DNA from: a virus
Virus record (IMG/VR): IMGVR_UViG_3300007609_000040
Span: 1-45,396 of that record
Length of the DNA: 45,396 nucleotides
Direction: 5' to 3' (one strand)
This document shows positions 42,226 to 45,396 of the stretch, one piece after another (position 1 is the stretch's first letter; each line of letters opens with the position of its first letter). The notes under the pieces were generated by a model, which ran no database searches, had not been told where the DNA came from, and saw nothing but the letters and a program-made list of their open reading frames with translations. Both the position numbers and the translations under genes were made by a program.

Positions 42226-43368
42226 ATGTTTGACAATTGCGTAAGATTTGAAATACCAACCCACTCAAAGGATTGGTATAAATTCCGAACTATTGGTATC
42301 GAAGAATACCCTGGTGGAATCGGAGGTAGTGAAACTGGGAAGATACTAGGCTTAGACGAATACCGGCCTGTACTAGCTGAAGTGTTTCATCACAAAGTAG
42401 GTAGTGAACAGATAAACAAGTTTGACAACTTACCTATGTGTATGGGTAGGATATTAGAACCTACAGTAATGCACTTTTGGCAATGTTACAACGGTGATAA
42501 CGAAGAGATGATAGACACCTATGAACAATGGAAAAAAACAAAAGATGATAGCTTACTTGTAAGAAGAGCTAAGAACGTTGATTGTTATTTGGTTAACCCT
42601 AAGTTCCCTTGGTTATTTACATCGCTTGATTTCGCTATCGATAAAGGTCAGCCAAACTTAATTACAGGTGAGATACTAGAGGAAGAATGTCCTTTAGAGA
42701 TCAAAACCATATCACCAATGGCAGCGAAAAGATGGGATGATGGTATACCTCCAAAGTATGCGGTACAAGTAAACCAACAAATGATAGTTACGGAAACAAA
42801 CTATGCTGAGATTGCTGTACTTGTTGGTAGTAATGATTTCAAAGTATATAAATTCGAAAGAGACGAAGAGCTTTGTGAAAGAATCCTTCAGGAAACAAAA
42901 GACTTTTGGTTTGGTAAAGTATTACCAGGTAGGAAACATTTAAAGTATCGTGATGCAGCTTTATCTAAAAACAAGATGGATATCTATGAAAAGTTTGAAG
43001 GTAAGATACAGCATTTAGAACCGGAACCGGATACAACTAAAGCATGGCAAAATTACCTCAATGAAAAACACAAGGTTGAAAGAGAATTTGTGGAAGGATC
43101 TAAGTTTGATTTACGTAACGCTAAAAAATACAAATCAGTTGATAGTGTTATAAAAGCTTTGGAGAAAAGAAAACAGATGTATAAAAACTACCTTCTTGAT
43201 TCTATTGTAGAGAATAAAGTGGAAGAATTGGATTTATTAAAGCATGGTAAAGTAACATACACAGGTACTAAATCTAAAAGGTTAAATATTTCTATTAAAA
43301 AGCCGGATAAAAAACACGTAGAGGTTGAGGTTTCTAAAATAAAAGATTATCTTTATGATGAAGAGTAA
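42226..43368 (+). CDS. YqaJ-type (lambda exonuclease family) recombination nuclease
   Basis: A 380-residue PD-(D/E)XK exonuclease. The motifs appear in order: GGIGGSETGKILGLDEYRP at 30-48, MGRILEP with E78, SLDFAID with D135, PLEIKT with E158 and K160, and YAVQVNQQM at 179-186. These are the metal and lysine residues of YqaJ/lambda exonuclease, which resect double-stranded DNA ends 5' to 3' for single-strand annealing or end processing. The C-terminal 140 residues are a helical, Lys/Glu-rich extension (KYKSVDSVIKALEKRKQMYK). No annealing protein of the RecT/Beta type is evident beside it; the SSB-like protein at 44260 may be its partner. Overlaps the next gene by 14 bases. Confidence 0.88.
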   Translation: MFDNCVRFEIPTHSKDWYKFRTIGIEEYPGGIGGSETGKILGLDEYRPVLAEVFHHKVGSEQINKFDNLPMCMGRILEPTVMHFWQCYNGDNEEMIDTYEQWKKTKDDSLLVRRAKNVDCYLVNPKFPWLFTSLDFAIDKGQPNLITGEILEEECPLEIKTISPMAAKRWDDGIPPKYAVQVNQQMIVTETNYAEIAVLVGSNDFKVYKFERDEELCERILQETKDFWFGKVLPGRKHLKYRDAALSKNKMDIYEKFEGKIQHLEPEPDTTKAWQNYLNEKHKVEREFVEGSKFDLRNAKKYKSVDSVIKALEKRKQMYKNYLLDSIVENKVEELDLLKHGKVTYTGTKSKRLNISIKKPDKKHVEVEVSKIKDYLYDEE

Positions 43369-43606
43369 GTTAAAGGATCAGTTAATAGTTACCTTCGAGA
43401 AGTATGACAATGATGAAGAGAAGTCATACTTAGCTAAGGGTTTTATATTAACACACGGTACAAAAGTTGTTTTAACACCTGAAGGAAATCATATACCGGT
43501 AACAGTTATTTGGGTTTGTGATTTAGAGACTGGTGAGATTAACGCTTACTACCCTGAAGACTTAGTAATAGGGTTGAATGATAACGACTTGATGGATATA
43601 TTATGA
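43355..43606 (+). CDS. hypothetical small protein
   Basis: An 83-residue, beta-rich protein (DQLIVTFEKYDNDEEKSYLA; HGTKVVLTPEGNHIPVTVIW; GEINAYYPEDLVIGL) overlapping the exonuclease by 14 bases and the following nuclease gene by four bases (ATGA). ATG at 43358 is an alternative start. It could be a small SH3- or OB-like barrel, but I recognise no family. Translational coupling to both nucleases suggests a shared process. Confidence 0.65.
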   Translation: MMKSKLKDQLIVTFEKYDNDEEKSYLAKGFILTHGTKVVLTPEGNHIPVTVIWVCDLETGEINAYYPEDLVIGLNDNDLMDIL

Positions 43607-44250
43607 TTGATTTACCACCTGTAGAAGAAATAGTGAAATCAGAGATACCGGATGAGGTGTTTCCATCAAGTGAAGAAATGTATTTTTATTGGTGGGCTTA
43701 TGAGATGTATAAGCTTGGTTATATTAAGAAAATAGATTACCAACCAAAAGCTTATGATCTATCACCTAAAGTTGAGTATAAGACTTTAAAGAAGTTGAAA
43801 ACCAAAACAAAAGTAATAGATACTCACTTACTTCATGCACATATTTATACTCCTGATTTTAAGATAACATGGACTCTTAAAGGGTATAACAAGGTTTACT
43901 GTGTGTTAGGTAGAGAGAAAGCTAATAAGGACGCTTACTTTAAAGCTAACATAGGTAAGGATGGTGAGATATTCTCAGTTATTGAAGTTAAAGGTAGCTT
44001 TGATCAAAATAACATGACAAGGCTTGCTAGTATTAATATCAAATGGGTTTATCAAATGTATGGTGAATACGTGCAAATAGTTGTACCAGCACCATCAGTA
44101 AGTAAAAAAGGTAAAGTAAAACCAACAAGTGCTTTATTTTATCAAACGTTTGTCCCACTTAGGTATTATTACACAGATAAGAAAACAGGATTTAGAAAGA
44201 TAAGATTCACTAACAGAAAGTTAAACGAGTATTTACAATTAATTAATTAA
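43603..44250 (+). CDS. PD-(D/E)XK endonuclease (DUF1064-like)
   Basis: A 215-residue protein with the restriction-endonuclease-like core: E24/E25 in the first helix (SSEEMYFYWW), TPDF with D85, then VIEVKGSF with E128 and K130, followed by a helix (NMTRLASINIKWVYQMYG) and a VQIVVPA strand. Phage DUF1064 nucleases of this sort are thought to cut branched DNA or process packaging substrates. Here it lies between the exonuclease and the SSB-like protein, so replication or recombination intermediates are the likely target. ATG overlaps the previous stop (ATGA). Confidence 0.72.
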   Translation: MIDLPPVEEIVKSEIPDEVFPSSEEMYFYWWAYEMYKLGYIKKIDYQPKAYDLSPKVEYKTLKKLKTKTKVIDTHLLHAHIYTPDFKITWTLKGYNKVYCVLGREKANKDAYFKANIGKDGEIFSVIEVKGSFDQNNMTRLASINIKWVYQMYGEYVQIVVPAPSVSKKGKVKPTSALFYQTFVPLRYYYTDKKTGFRKIRFTNRKLNEYLQLIN

Positions 44251-44259
44251 ATTTTTATT

Positions 44260-45138
44260 ATGAGCTGGAAAGACAGACTACAAAATGCACAAGGCACAAA
44301 AGATGCTGCACCAAAGCTAGGTGTTATCATGCACCTAGAGATTAAGAAAAACGAAAACAGAGACAATGAACCTGGTTTCTCCTATTCTAAGAAGAATGAA
44401 TCCACAGGTGATTGGGAAACTAAGTTTATCCATAAACCTATCTCAGGGATCTATTTAGGTCACTCTATGAGGTTAACTATTTTTGATGATGACTTAGGTA
44501 AGAGTGGTGGAACCTACAAGTCAGACTACTATTGGGATAGTAAAAACGTTAAGCTTTTCAATCCTATATCACGTAAAGTTGAAGTAAGTGGTGATATGGA
44601 AGAGATTAATAAGTTTGCTGCGAAATGCACAGGGAATCCTTCTAAAAAGCAAGTAATATTTTTACTTACTAAGCAAGGTATTATTACTGTAACTACAAAC
44701 CTTTCAATTGCTATCGATCAGTTAGGTAACATCTCTAGAGATGATAAGGTTGGTAAATTATTAGTTTTATCACCTAGTATACTGAATGATGATTCAGCTG
44801 TATCGAATAAAGCAAAGGGTTACTTAGGTAAATTCATTAAGAAAAACCCACCTTTATTTGCTGATATTAAAACAGGTAGTGAGATTACTGATGAGGATGC
44901 AAACATATACCGTATTGAGCATTACATCGATGTATTTACTACATGGTTAGAATACAAGCAAGGTGTTAGAGAGACTCCTGGTGTTATCGATGGTGCAAAC
45001 CCTAGTTCTTACAATCCTCATGAAATAAATAGACTTGATGATGATACTGATGCTGATAACGGAGAGCCTTTCACAAGTAAGCAAGCTCCGGCAGATGTGC
45101 CATCACCTGAAGAGGAAGAAGATGATTTACCATTCTAG
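44260..45138 (+). CDS. single-stranded DNA-binding-like protein with SSB-type acidic tail
   Basis: A 292-residue protein. Residues 10-200 are beta-rich with aromatic strands (KLGVIMHLEIKKNENRDNEP; DWETKFIHKPISGIYLGHSM; QVIFLLTKQGIITVTTNL), in keeping with an OB-like core. After residue 235 the chain becomes disordered and acidic and ends PSPEEEEDDLPF. The last residues match the protein-recruiting tip of bacterial SSB (DDxPF). It probably coats single-stranded DNA and recruits helicase, nucleases and host factors. It is the last gene before the structured RNA at 45149-45202. The core family was not recognised; the call rests on tail, size and neighbours. Confidence 0.7.
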   Translation: MSWKDRLQNAQGTKDAAPKLGVIMHLEIKKNENRDNEPGFSYSKKNESTGDWETKFIHKPISGIYLGHSMRLTIFDDDLGKSGGTYKSDYYWDSKNVKLFNPISRKVEVSGDMEEINKFAAKCTGNPSKKQVIFLLTKQGIITVTTNLSIAIDQLGNISRDDKVGKLLVLSPSILNDDSAVSNKAKGYLGKFIKKNPPLFADIKTGSEITDEDANIYRIEHYIDVFTTWLEYKQGVRETPGVIDGANPSSYNPHEINRLDDDTDADNGEPFTSKQAPADVPSPEEEEDDLPF

Positions 45139-45148
45139 AAATTAAAAC

Positions 45149-45202
45149 AACCACCACAGGTATTTGTCTTACTTGCTTGTGGTGGTTAATAAAAAGTAAG
45201 AC
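45149..45202 (+). promoter_or_regulatory. two interleaved stems, pseudoknot or switch, upstream of the DUF3310 gene
   Basis: Stem 1: AACCACCACA (45149-45158) and TGTGGTGGTT (45178-45187), ten perfect pairs. Stem 2: GTCTTACTT (45166-45174), inside the loop of stem 1, and AAGTAAGAC (45194-45202), nine perfect pairs. The order is that of an H-type pseudoknot with connecting segments of 7, 3 and 6 bases. Stem 1 has no T tract after it, so it is not an ordinary terminator. It lies in an 83-base gap, 19 bases before the next ATG. It could control the downstream gene or work at the DNA level. Confidence 0.7.
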
Positions 45203-45221
45203 GATTACAAATTATTTAAGT

Positions 45222-45396
45222 ATGATTGAAAATCAAATGAATGTGAATACGGTTAGTAATTTCACTCCGTTTTGGGAAAAGAGTATTGCTAATTTAGATT
45301 CAGCTAAGAAGTATGCTGAGTTAGTTTTAAAATCAAAATCAGTATCACCTACTTATTACGATACTCCGGAAGAGGTTTTATTTGCTATGCAATACG
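45222..45396 (+). CDS. DUF3310 protein, N-terminal part (gene split by window ends)
   Basis: An open frame from ATG 45222 to the window end, 58 codons plus one base. It begins MIENQMNVNTVSNFTPFWEK and ends TPEEVLFAMQY. Continued from base 1 of the window it stays open and becomes the DUF3310 domain described at 1-239, total 137 residues. The N-terminal part (PTYYDTPEEVLFAMQ) is the helical lead found before DUF3310 in other phages. It follows the interleaved stems at 45149-45202. Confidence 0.85.
   Translation, partial: MIENQMNVNTVSNFTPFWEKSIANLDSAKKYAELVLKSKSVSPTYYDTPEEVLFAMQY

Noticed and set aside
1-45396. Integrase, attachment sites, tRNA genes, insertion sequences or CRISPR arrays
   Set aside because: I looked for these in the gene products and gaps and saw none. 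The gaps are short and hold terminators, promoters or small repeats. A tRNA search program could still find something I missed.

Overview
This window looks like the complete genome of a tailed, podovirus-like phage of a low-GC member of the Bacteroidota, probably a flavobacterium. All convincing genes lie on the + strand, packed tightly with short overlaps. The two ends of the window join in frame: the right-end fragment (45222-45396) runs into the left-end fragment (1-239) to give one 137-residue DUF3310 protein. The sequence is therefore most likely a circular or circularly permuted 45,396-bp genome opened inside that gene. The host is inferred from two intergenic TATATTTG boxes that match the Bacteroidota -7 element TAnnTTTG, from A-rich translation starts without clear Shine-Dalgarno sites, and from flavobacterial-style signal peptides on two tail-region proteins.

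Layout in circular order. (1) Early/recombination unit, starting at the promoter near 41651: an unknown small protein, a YqaJ-type exonuclease, a small unknown, a PD-(D/E)XK nuclease and an SSB-like protein with a DDLPF tail. It continues through a striking pair of interleaved stems (45149-45202) into the DUF3310 gene, three small unknowns and an XRE regulator, and ends at the terminator at 1564-1593. (2) Replication unit, starting at the promoter near 1633: three consecutive winged-helix proteins, the third carrying a candidate origin inside its own gene (2827-2992), then a primase-polymerase/helicase fusion ending in DDVPF. No DNA or RNA polymerase of the usual phage families is visible, so the phage probably borrows both from the host. 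(3) Packaging and head, 5804-15894: a membrane coiled-coil protein, a tandem GroES-like protein, a TerS candidate, TerL (TTG start), portal, scaffold, major capsid protein and a 298-aa unknown, with strong terminators on both sides of that last gene. (4) Tail and adsorption, 15977-29001: an appendage protein, three small connector/ring-type proteins, a 1247-aa protein resembling the crAss-like muzzle/tail-hub protein, a beta-helix fibre with a signal peptide, and a second secreted protein. (5) Ejection proteins, 29071-39599: a CxxCxxCC metal-binding protein, two internal-virion-type proteins and a 2656-aa polyvalent protein with ParB-like and LPD38-like regions. (6) Lysis and counter-defence, 39673-41549: a membrane coiled-coil protein, an M15 endolysin, a DUF2829/Tad2-like protein and a holin candidate, closed by a terminator at 41603-41634.

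Together this describes a probably lytic phage (no integrase seen) that relies on host polymerases. It appears to bring its own initiator, primase/helicase, SSB and exonuclease, supplies its own co-chaperonin, ejects a very large internal protein, and may block Thoeris immunity. Gene order and protein style recall the virion module of crAss-like phages, although the genome is less than half the size typical of that group.
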